From positions 1-48,595 of the forward strand of contig CACWXL010000023.1 in assembly GCA_902764825.1 (NCBI GenBank): a stretch of 48,595 bases of DNA, given 5' to 3'. The translations under genes and the position numbers were made by a program. Shown piece after piece: positions 7,697 through 16,798 of the stretch (position 1 is its first letter; each line of letters begins with the position of its first letter). The stretch is from Oscillospiraceae bacterium (GTDB taxonomy: Bacteria > Bacillota > Clostridia > Saccharofermentanales > Saccharofermentanaceae). The notes under the pieces were generated by a model that was given only the letters and a program-made list of their open reading frames with translations, ran no database searches and was not told where the DNA came from.

Positions 7697-8521
7697 TCAT
7701 TTGAAGAAATATACAAATCCCAGAACGTGGAGGACGACGCCTGCAATGCAGAAGAAGTGCCAGACCATGTGGGAGAACTTGAATCTTCTCTTGGAGGGCG
7801 CGAAAAAAATACCTACCGTATATACGATCGCACCGGACATGAGGAGCCAGAACGTAACTGTTGATGTGTTCTTGTAGAACTCGATGATCCTGAAGATGAT
7901 TCCCCAACCCATCAATGCATAGATGAAATAAGTGAATCCCTTGCCGACCTTTGTGTGATAAGCAAGTGCGGTAACGAGGACGCCTGCGACTGCACAAGCT
8001 GCTTCCAGAGCCCAGAGGACTGCGCCTGAGATGGGGCCAAGCACGTTGATGCAGATAGGAGTGTATGCGCCGAGGATCGCAAAGTATGCAACGCTTCTGT
8101 TGACCTTGTTCATTACTCTCTTGTGAGGAGTACCGTGCTTCATGAGGTGATATACCGTGGACATGAGGAGCGCTAAGATCAAGGTGATGATGAAAGCGGA
8201 GATAGCTATGACAGACATGATGACATGTGCCTGTGAAGCACTGTTCTCTGCTGATACTCTTAAGTATGTGTTTATTGCAGCGAAAGGAAGGAGACCTAAA
8301 AGATAAAGGACAGCGACGCCGGAAGTTACAGAGTTGCCGACTTCCTCACCGAAAGTCTCATATGTCTTGTTGATGCCTCTTCTTACGGCCTGCTTGGAAC
8401 TCTCAAACCATGTAAGCTGCTTGAGACCTTCTTCGAGCGGGTCTTCACCGGTCTGCGCGGCATGCTTCTTGTCGGAGCTGCTTGCGAGCAACGTCTTCCA
8501 GTATTTTTTGTTCTTAGCCAT
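7697..8521 (-). CDS. Hemolysin III family (PAQR/TrhA-like) membrane protein
   Basis: Seven-helix membrane protein of the hemolysin-III / PAQR superfamily. 274 residues: a charged cytosolic N-terminus of about 60 residues, longer than usual for the family, then EEVGNSVTSG, a helix ending STVYHL, YFAILGAYTPICI, and the C-terminal HMVWHFFCIAGVVLHVLGF. The scattered Glu, Ser-His and two His positions match the conserved PAQR metal site. Despite the name, bacterial members are not established toxins; membrane-lipid homeostasis is a proposed role. It has its own promoter (8557-8585) and terminator, so it is monocistronic. Confidence 0.9.
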   Translation of the reverse strand: MAKNKKYWKTLLASSSDKKHAAQTGEDPLEEGLKQLTWFESSKQAVRRGINKTYETFGEEVGNSVTSGVAVLYLLGLLPFAAINTYLRVSAENSASQAHVIMSVIAISAFIITLILALLMSTVYHLMKHGTPHKRVMNKVNRSVAYFAILGAYTPICINVLGPISGAVLWALEAACAVAGVLVTALAYHTKVGKGFTYFIYALMGWGIIFRIIEFYKNTSTVTFWLLMSGAIVYTVGIFFAPSKRRFKFSHMVWHFFCIAGVVLHVLGFVYFFK

Positions 8522-8556
8522 CGTTCCTATTCTCCATACTTTTAGTCAACTGATAC

Positions 8557-8585
8557 ATTTTACAAGGTGTCAGGTAGGTTTTCAA
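8557..8585 (-). promoter_or_regulatory. Promoter of the hemolysin-III-family gene
   Basis: TTGAAA (8585-8580), 17-nt spacer, TAAAAT (8562-8557) on the minus strand, directly downstream of the preceding gene's stop at 8601. Confidence 0.65.
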
Positions 8586-8600
8586 CCTCGCGGGAAACGC

Positions 8601-9599
8601 TTAACGCTCATTATCTCCGCCGTCCCGGAAAGGCTGTCCCGGAATTACCGGATCACTTCCGCTGCCGCCGGGCGCTCCAAGCTGTATGACATCGTCTGCT
8701 TTAGGCTTCGGAGGAGGCATCGGTATGGCCTCATCTGCCTTCGGCTTGGGAGCTCCGAGCACTATCGGTTCTTCACTCTTCTTATCTTCCACAGGTGCTC
8801 CGGCACCTAACGCTTCAACTGGCTTCTTCTCGGGCGCGCCGATATGAACAGGCCTTACGGGAGCTCTTACTCCGGCACGCGGCTTCGTCTTAATGCCGTC
8901 CTTCAATGCGGGCTTCTCTTCTGCAGTGGGAGCCTTGATGGAAGATATGTCTTCACCGTTAAAGGAAGGCAGGTGCTTTCTTGTGATGTCGGCAGGTGTC
9001 TGAGCCGTAACGGGCGCTGAGATGACCGTGCCCAGTACTTCGGGCTTGCCGGATATTACGGGCTTTCTGGCAGCCTTGGGAGATGCCTGGTCAGGCGTCA
9101 TGGGGTTAAGCTGCTCTGAAAGATATGCGAGTCTGTAGAATCTTATGACCCTTAAAAGGATGGGCCAGAATATCGCGATCGGCAAGAGCCAGTAAACGAC
9201 CTTCGATGCGGCAGCGTCGCCAATGAGCTTGGACAAAGCCGCAAAAGGCGCCTGCATTACGTTATAGATCGTTCTTAATACGAGTGCGCCGAGCTTCGTG
9301 GTGATGCCGGCATCCTCCATCGCGAGCTTCTCTGCAGGATAGAACCACAAAGGCAGATAGATCAGGAACCCGTATGCCGCAAGTCCCCAGTTGATCCATT
9401 CCTTTTTCTTGAAAGCAGCGAAAAAAGGAAGGAAGAATACAAAGAACAGCGCATAGAGCAGGCTCATGAAGCGCTCTAATATCGGGAAGTCTCTGGGGAC
9501 TATGCCGTCAAAGGTAAAATAGAGCGGCGAGAAGAAGACGAATGCCAGAGCACCCGCTATAAGTCCCAAGAATACACATGTGAAGTAATCTCTTCTCAT
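8601..9599 (-). CDS. Hypothetical membrane protein with Pro/Lys-rich repetitive tail
   Basis: Unrecognised. 332 residues: four predicted membrane helices in the first half (about 8-28, 45-65, 72-88 and 130-150), then a long soluble, presumably disordered C-terminal half. The tail repeats short blocks: GAPEKKP, LGAGAPVE, VLGAPKPKADEAIPM, PKPKADDVIQLGAPGG. The start ATG is preceded by AGGGGAT. Low-complexity Pro/Ala/Lys tails of this kind often mediate protein binding, but no function follows from the sequence. The GH3 gene is upstream on the same strand 95 nt away, separated by a weak hairpin. Confidence 0.8.
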   Translation of the reverse strand: MRRDYFTCVFLGLIAGALAFVFFSPLYFTFDGIVPRDFPILERFMSLLYALFFVFFLPFFAAFKKKEWINWGLAAYGFLIYLPLWFYPAEKLAMEDAGITTKLGALVLRTIYNVMQAPFAALSKLIGDAAASKVVYWLLPIAIFWPILLRVIRFYRLAYLSEQLNPMTPDQASPKAARKPVISGKPEVLGTVISAPVTAQTPADITRKHLPSFNGEDISSIKAPTAEEKPALKDGIKTKPRAGVRAPVRPVHIGAPEKKPVEALGAGAPVEDKKSEEPIVLGAPKPKADEAIPMPPPKPKADDVIQLGAPGGSGSDPVIPGQPFRDGGDNER

Positions 9600-9623
9600 A
9601 TATCCCCTTACTATTTAATAGGC

Positions 9624-9640
9624 CGGCTCAAAAAGAGCCG
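9624..9640. terminator. Weak hairpin between GH3 and the membrane-protein gene
   Basis: CGGCTC (9624-9629) / GAGCCG (9635-9640) with an all-A loop; a CTATTTT tract follows on the plus strand only. It may weakly terminate the GH3 message or be a spacer structure. Confidence 0.35.
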
Positions 9641-9694
9641 ACCCTATTTTAATACAAAATACTTTGTTTATAAAACATCTGCTGTATTTTTGCC

Positions 9695-12484
9695 TTAATC
9701 CAGCGGTCTTAAGTATTTGATCTTAAGCGACTTGATCGTTACGCCGCCTGATGCGAAATGCACGCGGAAGACGCAGTTCTTTGCATACATCATGCACTCG
9801 GCTTCCTTTGTGACGAGTTCACCGTTCGTACCGTTCCATGTGACGACGGCAAAAGGAATGCTCGTGATATAGCAGGTCATGGGGATCTGCGCGAGTTCGC
9901 CTAAGTTGGAATAGCCCGTGAATTCAAGCGAATAGTAGCCCTGCTTCTCGCATGTGATGCCGAAGACAAAATCCTTTCCTCTTGAAGTCTTTGTCTTGCA
10001 CTCTATCGTGATCTCATCCGTCATCTCATAGTAAACATCGGTATCGACTTCAACGTCATCGTCGGAGAAAGGGCTGTCTATATGGCAGATCTTGACCTCA
10101 TTGCCTTCGACCCTGTCCATGGCAGGAGTGTTCATGGCAAAGTTCAGGATGTTCCTTGCATTTCTCTGGAGCTCTGCACGCGTGATCTGTGAGCCGTCAC
10201 CTTCGGTAAGCTCCTTGTAGGTGTCAGCTTCTAAGAGGTTCTCCTTTTCGACGCAGGTGCAGACCATATAAACATCATTCTGGGATCTTGCCATGACCGA
10301 ATGATCTTCGAGATTGTACTTCTCGGCAAGCGTGACTTCCTTGTTGATATAAGCCCACCAGTCGGTCATTACAAGGCCAGTAAAGCCCCACTGCTCGCGG
10401 AGGATCATGGTGTTCTGGTCGTAGTGGTTGGCGCTATACGTGTCGTTGATGCGGTTGTAGCTCGTCATGACGCATCTTGCGCCGCCTTCCCTGATCGCGA
10501 TCTCGAAAGCGGGCAGGTAGATCTCTCGGAGCGCGCGTGATGAGACGCGGGAGCTCATCTCGCGTCTGTTGGTCTCACGATTGTTTGCGCAGAAGTGCTT
10601 GATAACAGGTGTTACGCCGGATTTCTCCAAAGCCTTGACCTGAGCTGCAGCCATGAGGCCCGTAAGGAGCGGATCTTCGGAGAAATATTCGAAGTTACGT
10701 CCGTTAAGCGGATGCCTGTGGATGTTGATGCCGGGGCCTAAGAGAGCGTCGATCTTATTGGAGAGCATCTCGATGCCGAGATATGAATAAAGCTCTTCGA
10801 CAAGCTCAACATTGAATGTAGATGCAAGGCATGTTCCGTTAGGAAGAGAGAAGGCCTTCTTGCCTGAATCAAGTCTCATTCCCGAAGGACCGTCAGTGCA
10901 GCAGAGCGTAGGAACGCCCAGAGCCTTGAGTTCCCTGGTTACGCCTCCGAACGCAGCGGCTGTGCCAATGGTAACCTTGGGGCTGCCCATGCCCTCGCCT
11001 CTGATCATGAGGCAAAGATCCTCATCGGTAAGCTGTGCGATGAATTCATCCATCGTATTCTTGCCGTGCTTAACGTCAGTGAGCCTTATGCCCTTATCGC
11101 CGGTCTGAGGGATCTCCGGAGCGACTCTGTCCATTCTTGTCGCAAGGAAATCAACAGTCTTAAGAGGAGTATCCTCCTCGCCCTTTGAATATGTGCCGTC
11201 ACCGTTGGGGATAGCCGTAAGACGCTTATAGGGCTTGAGCGGAAGGAGGGCATTCTCGAGAGCTTCAAGAAGCTTTCCTTCAGCAAGCTCGAAAGAACCG
11301 GCAGGTTCAGCGCTGATGAAATCGCTTCCGAGGAAGAATTCATAAGTGCCCTTCTCGAGAACGAATCCTGTTGTTCCGAAGCCCGTTCTTCCGTCGTCGT
11401 CAAATGAAGCGAATCTTCTGAAAGGAGCTGTAATGGTGATGCGCTCTTCGCAGCCTGAAGGAATGTTGCCGGTCTTTGTAAATCCCGCCAGTACTCTGGA
11501 AGGCTTGGAAAGCTTGCCGTCAGGAGCTTTGCAGTAGAGCATGACAGCCTTCTTGCCTGACACGCTGCCTGTGTTCTTAACAGTTGCGCTTACCGTTACT
11601 TTTTCGCTGTCATAGTCGAAAGATATGCCGGAAAGCTCGAAAGATGTATAGGACAGGCCGAATCCGAAGGGATAGAGAACGTCCTTTGTGTCGAATGTGG
11701 AGAAGTATCTGTAGCCGACGAAGATGTCTTCCTGATAGATGTCTTCCTTGATGTCCTTAAGGAAATTGGCATCTGAAGGATAGTCTTCGAGCTTTTTCGC
11801 GATCGTATCGGGAAGCGCACCGGAAGGATTTTCCTTGCCTGTAAGGACTCTTGCGGCGCTGATGCCGCCGATCATACCGGCCTGCCATACATAGAGAACG
11901 CTCTTGATGCCGTACTTTTCGACGAATGACATGTCGATGATGTTGCCGACATTAAGAAGGACAATAGTCTTATCGAATGCCCTGGTTACATTCGCGAGCA
12001 TCTCTTCTTCGCTGTCGCTTAAGAAGTATGCACCCTTCTCGGCGGAATTATCCCTGTCTTCGCCTGCAGTCCTTGCGATGATGATGACCGCGTAGTCATT
12101 GCGGGAAGCGAGCTTTTCAGCGAGATCAAGGGACACAGGCATCTCGGCCTGGGACCATGCCTCCTTGCCCCAGCCGAGTCCTGCGTCGATGGGATTTTGT
12201 TCATCCCATTTGTCGTATATGTCCATGAGCTCAGCATCAAGAGTGACGCTTTCGCAGTCATTGAGACCTTCTCTGATGTCCGTTACATGGTGAACGTTTA
12301 CCATGCCGCCGGAACCTGTTCCGGACTTGTAGTAATGGATCTGCATTCTTCCGAAGAGAGCGACACGGGCGCCGGTCTTTAACGGAAGAACATTATCTTT
12401 GTTCTCGATCATGACGATGCCTTCTGCAGCCGTCTTGATCGCTGCCTCTGTATATTCATTCCAGTTAAGGGTTATCTCATTCAT
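9695..12484 (-). CDS. Glycoside hydrolase family 3 beta-glucosidase, inverted domain order
   Basis: Retaining exo-glycosidase, most likely a cytoplasmic beta-glucosidase acting on imported oligosaccharides (no signal peptide). 929 residues. The GH3 C-terminal-type domain comes first (residues about 1-250, EGIVMIENKDNVLPLK, SGTGSGG), then a fibronectin-III-like domain (about 300-420, FGFGLSYTSFELS), and only then the catalytic TIM barrel (about 480-760, CTDGPSGMR, KHFCANNRETNRREMSS). The nucleophile is the Asp in GLVMTDWW near residue 700. This order is known in Butyrivibrio and Ruminococcus enzymes. A C-terminal beta domain of about 130 residues follows. ATG 12484 is chosen over an upstream in-frame start because AGGAGGAT lies 8 nt before it. 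Confidence 0.93.
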   Translation of the reverse strand: MNEITLNWNEYTEAAIKTAAEGIVMIENKDNVLPLKTGARVALFGRMQIHYYKSGTGSGGMVNVHHVTDIREGLNDCESVTLDAELMDIYDKWDEQNPIDAGLGWGKEAWSQAEMPVSLDLAEKLASRNDYAVIIIARTAGEDRDNSAEKGAYFLSDSEEEMLANVTRAFDKTIVLLNVGNIIDMSFVEKYGIKSVLYVWQAGMIGGISAARVLTGKENPSGALPDTIAKKLEDYPSDANFLKDIKEDIYQEDIFVGYRYFSTFDTKDVLYPFGFGLSYTSFELSGISFDYDSEKVTVSATVKNTGSVSGKKAVMLYCKAPDGKLSKPSRVLAGFTKTGNIPSGCEERITITAPFRRFASFDDDGRTGFGTTGFVLEKGTYEFFLGSDFISAEPAGSFELAEGKLLEALENALLPLKPYKRLTAIPNGDGTYSKGEEDTPLKTVDFLATRMDRVAPEIPQTGDKGIRLTDVKHGKNTMDEFIAQLTDEDLCLMIRGEGMGSPKVTIGTAAAFGGVTRELKALGVPTLCCTDGPSGMRLDSGKKAFSLPNGTCLASTFNVELVEELYSYLGIEMLSNKIDALLGPGINIHRHPLNGRNFEYFSEDPLLTGLMAAAQVKALEKSGVTPVIKHFCANNRETNRREMSSRVSSRALREIYLPAFEIAIREGGARCVMTSYNRINDTYSANHYDQNTMILREQWGFTGLVMTDWWAYINKEVTLAEKYNLEDHSVMARSQNDVYMVCTCVEKENLLEADTYKELTEGDGSQITRAELQRNARNILNFAMNTPAMDRVEGNEVKICHIDSPFSDDDVEVDTDVYYEMTDEITIECKTKTSRGKDFVFGITCEKQGYYSLEFTGYSNLGELAQIPMTCYITSIPFAVVTWNGTNGELVTKEAECMMYAKNCVFRVHFASGGVTIKSLKIKYLRPLD

Positions 12485-12673
12485 AGACAGATCCTCCTGA
12501 TTATTCCCGTAAAATATCGATGTGAGTTGAATATACAGCATTTCAAAGCCGTATGATTGTATTTTACCCGCATTTATTATTCATTTCTTGCTCTTGCTGG
12601 CAACGTGTGTAAACAAGCCGTGAATTAAGGGGTTTTGCCGTTGATTAAATTATAAATAAGCAATCTATTTGAT

Positions 12674-12702
12674 ATGAAACGGAATAACTGAAGACCTATA
12701 AT
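12674..12702 (+). promoter_or_regulatory. Probable promoter of the MATE gene
   Basis: ATGAAA (12674-12679), 17-nt spacer, TATAAT (12697-12702), 30 nt before the start codon. The divergent 247-bp gap with the GH3 gene otherwise shows only AT-rich DNA. Confidence 0.5.
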
Positions 12703-12731
12703 GTGTAGACTTCAAAATCAAAAGGATCCAT

Positions 12732-14129
12732 ATGGCAAGAACTGATCTGGACATGACAAAGGGCAATCCGATGTCGATCATATTCAAGTTCACACTGATG
12801 CTCCTGCTTGGAAATATCGCCCAGCAGCTCTATAACATCGTGGACACAATAATCGTCGGCAGAAATGTCGACGCGCTGGCTCTTGCTGCCGTCGGATCTA
12901 CCGGAACCATCATGTTCCTCATGTTCGGAACGTCAAACGGAATGGTATCGGGCTTTACGATCGTTACGAGCCAGAGATACGGCGCGGGCGATACCAAGGG
13001 CGTAAAGGCTTCCGTCACGAACGGTCTTTATCTGTCACTGATAATCGCAGCAATCATAACGGCTGCCGGCCTTTTATTCATGCGTCCTCTTCTCGTTCTC
13101 ATGAACACGCCCGAAGAGATCTTCGATTATGCACTGACATATATTTCGACGATCTGCGCAGGCATCGTCTGCGTGATCCTCTATAACTACTGCGCATCAC
13201 TTATGAGGGCGGTCGGAAACAGCCTTATGCCCTTGATCTTCCTTATATGCTCGGCTGCGACCAACGTCGGCTTAGACCTCTGGTTCATAGTCGGATTTAA
13301 GATGGGCACATTCGGCGCGGCACTTGCGACAGTAATAGCACAGGGCCTTGCGGTAATTCCGTGCATCATATTCATCTATGCTGCAATGCCTGCATTAAGG
13401 CCTTCCAAAGAGGACTGGAAATGGAATCCCGCTATCATCAAGGAGCAGCTCAGGTACGGCATTCCGATGTCCATCCAGTACGGCATCACCGCATCCGGCA
13501 CGGTCATAATGCAGAGCGCATTCAATACTTTCGACTACATCGCCGTCGGCGCCATCACCGCAGCAAGCAAGTTCCAGGGCATCATCACGATGGGTATGTT
13601 CTCCGTAGGCCAGACGATGGCAGCTTACGCCGGCCAGAACTACGGCGCGAAGAACATGAAGAGGATCAGACAGGGCGTAAACAGCGCCTTAAAGCTCTAT
13701 ATCTTCTATTCTGCCGCAGCTGCATTGATATCTATCCTGTCCGTGCCAAAGATCCTCTGGATCTTCTTCGATTCGGAGGTCGACATCTCGCTTTATATTC
13801 CGTGGGCAATGCCTTATATCATTGAGTGTGCGGTATGCTATTTCTTCCTCGCGATGATCTTCATCTACAGGCACACGATCCAGTCGGTAGGCTATGCGCA
13901 GCTCGCAATGATATTGGGCTTCGTGGAGCTTGGCGCAAGGATCCTCACATCCTTTTATTCCATACAGATACATAACTACTATGTCGCAGTCGCATCAGAC
14001 CCGCTTGCATGGGTCCTCGCCGGATTATGCGGCATGATAATAGCCCGCGTTATCTTCAGGAAGATCGAGAAAAGATGGGCCTCTGAAGAGCCTTCACGCT
14101 CTCTAGAGACAGCTGAAACAAAGGATTAA
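12732..14129 (+). CDS. MATE family multidrug/cation exporter
   Basis: Proton- or sodium-coupled drug exporter of the cytoplasmic membrane. 465 residues with 12 hydrophobic helices and family features: an N-terminal MTKGNPMSIIFKFTLMLLL, the QQLYNIVDTIIVGR segment of helix 1-2, SQRYGAGD after the second helix, and the mirrored AGQNYGAKNMKRI in the second half. AAAGGA is the ribosome site. It stands alone and meets the lipoprotein gene tail to tail with only 4 nt between stops, and no terminator hairpin is visible. With a sodium-pumping decarboxylase nearby, Na+ coupling is possible but unproven. Confidence 0.93.
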   Translation: MARTDLDMTKGNPMSIIFKFTLMLLLGNIAQQLYNIVDTIIVGRNVDALALAAVGSTGTIMFLMFGTSNGMVSGFTIVTSQRYGAGDTKGVKASVTNGLYLSLIIAAIITAAGLLFMRPLLVLMNTPEEIFDYALTYISTICAGIVCVILYNYCASLMRAVGNSLMPLIFLICSAATNVGLDLWFIVGFKMGTFGAALATVIAQGLAVIPCIIFIYAAMPALRPSKEDWKWNPAIIKEQLRYGIPMSIQYGITASGTVIMQSAFNTFDYIAVGAITAASKFQGIITMGMFSVGQTMAAYAGQNYGAKNMKRIRQGVNSALKLYIFYSAAAALISILSVPKILWIFFDSEVDISLYIPWAMPYIIECAVCYFFLAMIFIYRHTIQSVGYAQLAMILGFVELGARILTSFYSIQIHNYYVAVASDPLAWVLAGLCGMIIARVIFRKIEKRWASEEPSRSLETAETKD

Positions 14130-14133
14130 AGGA

Positions 14134-15132
14134 TTACGTCGTCTCGGCGGTGCTCTCCGTAGTGCCTGTTACGGCATCCGGAGGAGTGTTCTTTACGTCA
14201 AATTCCATTCCGACCAGCTGCTTTATAGACTGGTCATAGATGAAGAAACAATAAAATCCGTCCTTGAAATTCTCTTCCTGCGTGTATGTGATCTTGATCT
14301 CCGTAGGATTCTCATCGATAACGGTCTTGGAAATATGGATGTATGTCCACTCCGGCTGTGTCTCAAGAGCCACCGCATAGATATAAGTCCAGACATACTC
14401 AGGTGCGCGGTCATCGAGCTCAAAGACGATGGTAAATGTGTTCGTATCCTTATATGTCTCAGTCTTCGGATCCCATCCTTCGCCTGTCATATAGCACTTC
14501 TTTACCATGTCAAAGAGCTTGAAGTACTTAACGTCACTGACGTTGTAGTCGTAAACGGAGACAAGGACATCCGGATTGGCAAGGACATAGTGCTTGCCGG
14601 ATTCGGCCTTTACGAACTCGAGCGTATATTTCTTATCTACAGTGTCATCGATATCTCTGAGCAGAGTATTGAACTCTGCAGGACCCATGAACTCCTTCTT
14701 CTGCATCTTTACTTTTCTGTAGTCCTTATAAGAGAACGTAACGTCAACAGAGCACTTGCTTCCCCAGATTCCGCCCTTAAAGCTGTACTCGTCGATCTTA
14801 TATGTGATCGTTGTGGCGATCAGGTTCATGAGACGCCATTCATTGGTGATCTTTGGCTTTTTAAAATCCGTATCATCGTCATCTGAAACGACCGGCATCT
14901 TGCGTTCCATCTCGCGCGACGGCGCGACGCAGTTGTCCGTAAATTTCTCCAGATTACAATCGGCTAAGGCAACTCCGATCCTCTCAATGGTGTCAAAGAC
15001 TTCCTCTTTTGCACCTGAGATCTTTGTTTCCCTGGTCTCTTTGCTGCCGGCCGGTGTATCAAACAAGCTGCATGAAGCCAATGAAATGACATTAGCCAGC
15101 ACCAGGATAATCGATATCAGTCTTTTTCTCAT
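14134..15132 (-). CDS. Hypothetical lipoprotein
   Basis: Secreted, membrane-anchored protein of unknown function. 332 residues with a type-II signal peptide: MRKR, a hydrophobic core, and the lipobox LASC with the lipidated Cys21. The mature part begins with a Ser/Thr/Lys linker, then an alpha/beta region rich in Tyr, Lys and Asp; the middle (EFNTLLRDIDDTVDKKYTLEF) and the segment after it resemble NTF2-like or DUF-type folds, but I do not recognise a named family. It ends with a Thr-rich tail. ATG 15132 is chosen over the longer frame because GGAGG lies upstream and the signal peptide then begins correctly. A TATAAT at 15165-15160 (minus) is a likely -10. Confidence 0.8.
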   Translation of the reverse strand: MRKRLISIILVLANVISLASCSLFDTPAGSKETRETKISGAKEEVFDTIERIGVALADCNLEKFTDNCVAPSREMERKMPVVSDDDDTDFKKPKITNEWRLMNLIATTITYKIDEYSFKGGIWGSKCSVDVTFSYKDYRKVKMQKKEFMGPAEFNTLLRDIDDTVDKKYTLEFVKAESGKHYVLANPDVLVSVYDYNVSDVKYFKLFDMVKKCYMTGEGWDPKTETYKDTNTFTIVFELDDRAPEYVWTYIYAVALETQPEWTYIHISKTVIDENPTEIKITYTQEENFKDGFYCFFIYDQSIKQLVGMEFDVKNTPPDAVTGTTESTAETT

Positions 15133-15241
15133 CTTTCCCTCGTCCTCCGAACACAGAATATTATATCTCAAATACAAATTTACTGAAGAAATTGTGGCAA
15201 TTTGTCTTCCGGGGACTCGAAAACCTCACGCCGCAGTTTAC

Positions 15242-15271
15242 AAAAAAAAGCAGTGCCCTTACGGACACTGC
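15242..15271 (-). terminator. Terminator of the fructose-bisphosphate aldolase gene
   Basis: Minus strand GCAGTGTCC (15271-15263) / GGGCACTGC-side pairing (15258-15250) followed by eight T (15249-15242). It lies about 30 nt after the stop. Confidence 0.92.
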
Positions 15272-15302
15272 CTTCATTGGTTTTAAGTTAAAGGTCTTAA
15301 GA

Positions 15303-16271
15303 TCAAGCCTTACCGTCTGAACCGAGAACGTACTTAATCTTGTGAGCAACCATGTCCTTAACAGCCTGACGAGCGGGCTTAAGGTACTGACGGGGATCGA
15401 AGTGATCAGGGTGCTCAACGAAGTACTTACGGATGTTAGCTGTCATAGCAAGACGGATATCGGAGTCGATGTTGATCTTGCATACAGCGAGTGTAGCTGC
15501 CTTACGGAGCTGCTCTTCAGGGATACCAACTGCATCAGGCATATTTCCGCCGTACTGGTTAACCATCTTAACGAATTCCTGAGGTACGGAAGAAGAACCG
15601 TGGAGAACGATAGGGAAGCCGGGAAGTCTCTTGATGCACTCTTCGAGAACGTCGAAGCGGAGCGGAGGAGGTACAAGGATGCCATCTGCATTTCTTGTGC
15701 ACTGAGCTGCTGTGAACTTGTAAGCACCGTGAGAAGTACCGATAGCGATAGCGAGTGAGTCGCATCCTGTTCTGGAAACGAATTCCTCAACCTCTTCAGG
15801 TCTTGTGTAGCTCTCGTGGCCTGACTCTACGACAACCTCATCCTCGATACCGGCGAGTGTTCCGAGCTCAGCCTCAACAACTACGCCGTGGTCGTGAGCA
15901 TACTCAACAACCTGCTTTGTGAGAGCGATGTTGTCCTCGAAAGACTTGGAAGAAGCGTCGATCATTACGGATGTGAAGCCGCCGTCGATGCATGACTTAC
16001 AAAGCTCGAATGTATCACCGTGGTCAAGGTGAAGAGCGATCGGGATCTCAGGATTCTCGATGACAGCTGCCTCAACGAGCTTTACAAGGTATGTGTGGTT
16101 AGCGTAAGCTCTTGCGCCCTTGGAAACCTGAAGGATAACAGGGCTCTTGAGCTCGCCTGCTGCTTCTGTGATTCCCTGAACGATTTCCATGTTGTTTACG
16201 TTGAAAGCACCAACAGCATAACCGCCGTCATAAGCCTTCTTGAACATCTCAGTCGTTGTTACTAAAGACAT
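15303..16271 (-). CDS. fba: Class II fructose-1,6-bisphosphate aldolase
   Basis: Zinc-dependent aldolase of glycolysis and gluconeogenesis, cleaving fructose-1,6-bisphosphate to DHAP and glyceraldehyde-3-phosphate in the cytosol. 322 residues. Seen are NVNNMEIVQGI near the N-terminus, HLDHGD with catalytic Asp83 and zinc ligand His84, VEAELGTLAG, the second zinc site GTSHGAYK (His181), and LHGSSSVP for phosphate binding. The start has AGGAGG 9 nt upstream. It has its own promoter (16310-16337) and terminator, as expected for a highly expressed glycolytic gene. A tagatose-bisphosphate aldolase role cannot be excluded. Confidence 0.95.
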   Translation of the reverse strand: MSLVTTTEMFKKAYDGGYAVGAFNVNNMEIVQGITEAAGELKSPVILQVSKGARAYANHTYLVKLVEAAVIENPEIPIALHLDHGDTFELCKSCIDGGFTSVMIDASSKSFEDNIALTKQVVEYAHDHGVVVEAELGTLAGIEDEVVVESGHESYTRPEEVEEFVSRTGCDSLAIAIGTSHGAYKFTAAQCTRNADGILVPPPLRFDVLEECIKRLPGFPIVLHGSSSVPQEFVKMVNQYGGNMPDAVGIPEEQLRKAATLAVCKINIDSDIRLAMTANIRKYFVEHPDHFDPRQYLKPARQAVKDMVAHKIKYVLGSDGKA

Positions 16272-16309
16272 ATATATATCCTCCTAACGAATTTTGTCTT
16301 GACGCTCTT

Positions 16310-16337
16310 ATATTACAATCTTTTTGTCAAAACTCAA
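16310..16337 (-). promoter_or_regulatory. fba: Promoter of the aldolase gene
   Basis: TTGAGT (16337-16332), 16-nt spacer, TAATAT (16315-16310) on the minus strand, about 40 nt before the start codon. Confidence 0.6.
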
Positions 16338-16454
16338 CCGCAAAATGGAGGAAAGTGTCCCATATTAACAGAAGATTTCCATATAAAAGGGGCCTTTTTT
16401 GCCAAATGATTTTCGCTATGCCCGAAAACGGGTTAATTGCGGCTAACTTTTGAC

Positions 16455-16487
16455 AATATAAAAGCAGGCCGCGAAATTGCAGCCTGC
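16455..16487 (-). terminator. Terminator of the zinc-ribbon gene
   Basis: Minus strand GCAGGCTGC / GCGGCCTGC stem (16487-16464) followed by TTTTATATTG. The tract after it (16461-16447) is identical over 15 nt to the one after the hairpin at 37020-37075. Confidence 0.85.
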
Positions 16488-16513
16488 CGTTTTGCCTGAT
16501 CTTTAATAAAGAC

Positions 16514-16798
16514 TTATTTTGCGAGCTTTGCGCCGCACTTAAGGCAGAAGACCGCCTCAGGATCGGTGATCTCGGCGCCGCAGTTGGGGCAGATCACCGT
16601 ATTTGCAGCCTTCTCTTCCCTGGCCTTCTCTACCTCAGCCTCTTTCCTGGCTGCCTCTTTGGCATCGTCTCTCTCGGCCCAGTCATTTGCCTTGTTTACA
16701 ACGACCGCACCGGACTTGACGATAGACTTGCCGAGCTGCTTGAAAGCGCCGCCCAGGTCCTTGCCGGTCTCTTTCCAATCATCCTTCAGACTTCCCAT
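16514..16798 (-). CDS. Small zinc-ribbon protein
   Basis: 94 residues. The first 75 form an amphipathic, charged helical region (LKDDWKETGKDLGGAFKQLG, then a Glu/Lys/Ala-rich coil), and the C-terminus is a treble-clef style zinc ribbon CPNCG...CLKCG with two CxxC pairs 15 residues apart. Such proteins are common in Clostridia next to membrane or stress genes; the role is unknown. GGAGG precedes the ATG. Flanked by its own terminator and by a divergent unknown gene. Confidence 0.8.
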   Translation of the reverse strand: MGSLKDDWKETGKDLGGAFKQLGKSIVKSGAVVVNKANDWAERDDAKEAARKEAEVEKAREEKAANTVICPNCGAEITDPEAVFCLKCGAKLAK

